A stretch of 64,000 nucleotides of DNA, from NCBI GenBank assembly GCA_949987565.1, contig OX465112.1:13267557-13331556 (forward strand), written 5' to 3'. Shown here piece after piece: positions 63,753 to 64,000 of this stretch. The position numbers were made by a program, and so were the translations under genes. Position 1 is the stretch's first letter. Every line of letters starts with the position of its first letter. This DNA is from Luidia sarsii. Its lineage: Eukaryota; Echinodermata; Asteroidea; Paxillosida; Luidiidae. The notes under the pieces were generated by a model. The model ran no database searches, had not been told where the DNA came from, and saw nothing but the letters and a program-made list of their open reading frames with translations.

Positions 63753-64000
63753 GACAACCATCGACAAGGTGGTGGCATGACACGTACGTGCCAAAGCAAG
63801 ATTTACGTGGATCGTTAGCAATCTGGGCGAATGTGATAGGCCCGCATACAGGACCCTTGTCCCAACGAGATGCCTCGCCACCGAGGCTTATCTCAGCGGG
63901 CAGACGGGCCGCGTGTCCCCCGTGATCACACGGCCGGGCCCCCGGCCGTCGACACGGACCCAACCACCATGCCCGGTCTTTTTTTCCGCCTCTTTACACA
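63753..64000. other. Right edge, no gene seen
   Basis: No feature recognised up to the end of the window. Confidence 0.5.

Noticed and set aside
1..64000. An intact transposase, reverse transcriptase or other autonomous mobile-element gene
   Set aside because: No frame on either strand shows a recognisable RT, integrase or transposase motif; all elements here look non-autonomous.

Overview
The window is animal nuclear DNA: one spliced protein-coding gene sits in a large excess of non-coding, repeat-rich sequence. The gene is hhex, a homeobox transcription-factor gene read from its four coding exons on the + strand. Long introns, many miniature palindromic and terminal-inverted-repeat elements, tRNA-like short repeats, very long CT/GA microsatellites and a 200-base N gap all fit a draft or scaffolded assembly of a bilaterian genome. 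I suspect a marine invertebrate deuterostome (echinoderm, hemichordate or amphioxus-like), because the Hhex protein is close to the vertebrate form in its homeodomain but has a divergent C-terminus. The sequence alone does not settle the phylum.

Layout. 1-19,900: no gene. This part holds a degenerate telomere-like CCCTAA array near the left edge, tRNA-like repeats, three strong palindromes or miniature elements between 7.5 and 8.7 kb, a 660-bp CTCCT microsatellite, two TTAA-flanked miniature elements in tandem (13.3-14.0 kb) and two AACCC-type arrays (14.6-16.4 kb). 19,900-21,208: GC-rich putative promoter and 5' UTR, then hhex exon 1. 21,209-37,049: intron 1 (15.8 kb), packed with dispersed repeats and CT tracts. 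37,050-37,234: exon 2, most of the homeodomain. 37,235-44,471: intron 2, with several inverted-repeat elements. 44,472-44,522: exon 3, the 17-codon recognition-helix exon. 44,523-47,050: intron 3. 47,051-47,230: exon 4 and stop. The 3' UTR probably runs on for up to about 2 kb. 49,400-64,000: no gene recognised; microsatellites (CT, CCTGCCTC, GA, CAGA), further copies of the dispersed families, and the N gap.

The joined coding sequence is 939 nt and encodes 312 aa: a His-rich, Pro/Ala/Gly-rich N-terminus with an Eh1-type repressor motif, a Q50 homeodomain, and a short charged tail. All three introns have GT/AG ends and keep the frame.

The rest of the interest is in the repeats. At least six families of short palindromic or inverted-repeat elements are visible. 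Two copies of one family have 9-bp target-site duplications. Another family is flanked by TTAA. A third is a ~225-bp repeat whose tRNA-like cloverleaf lies at its 3' end rather than its 5' end. I found no second gene, no intact transposase or reverse transcriptase, no CRISPR array and no convincing functional RNA gene.
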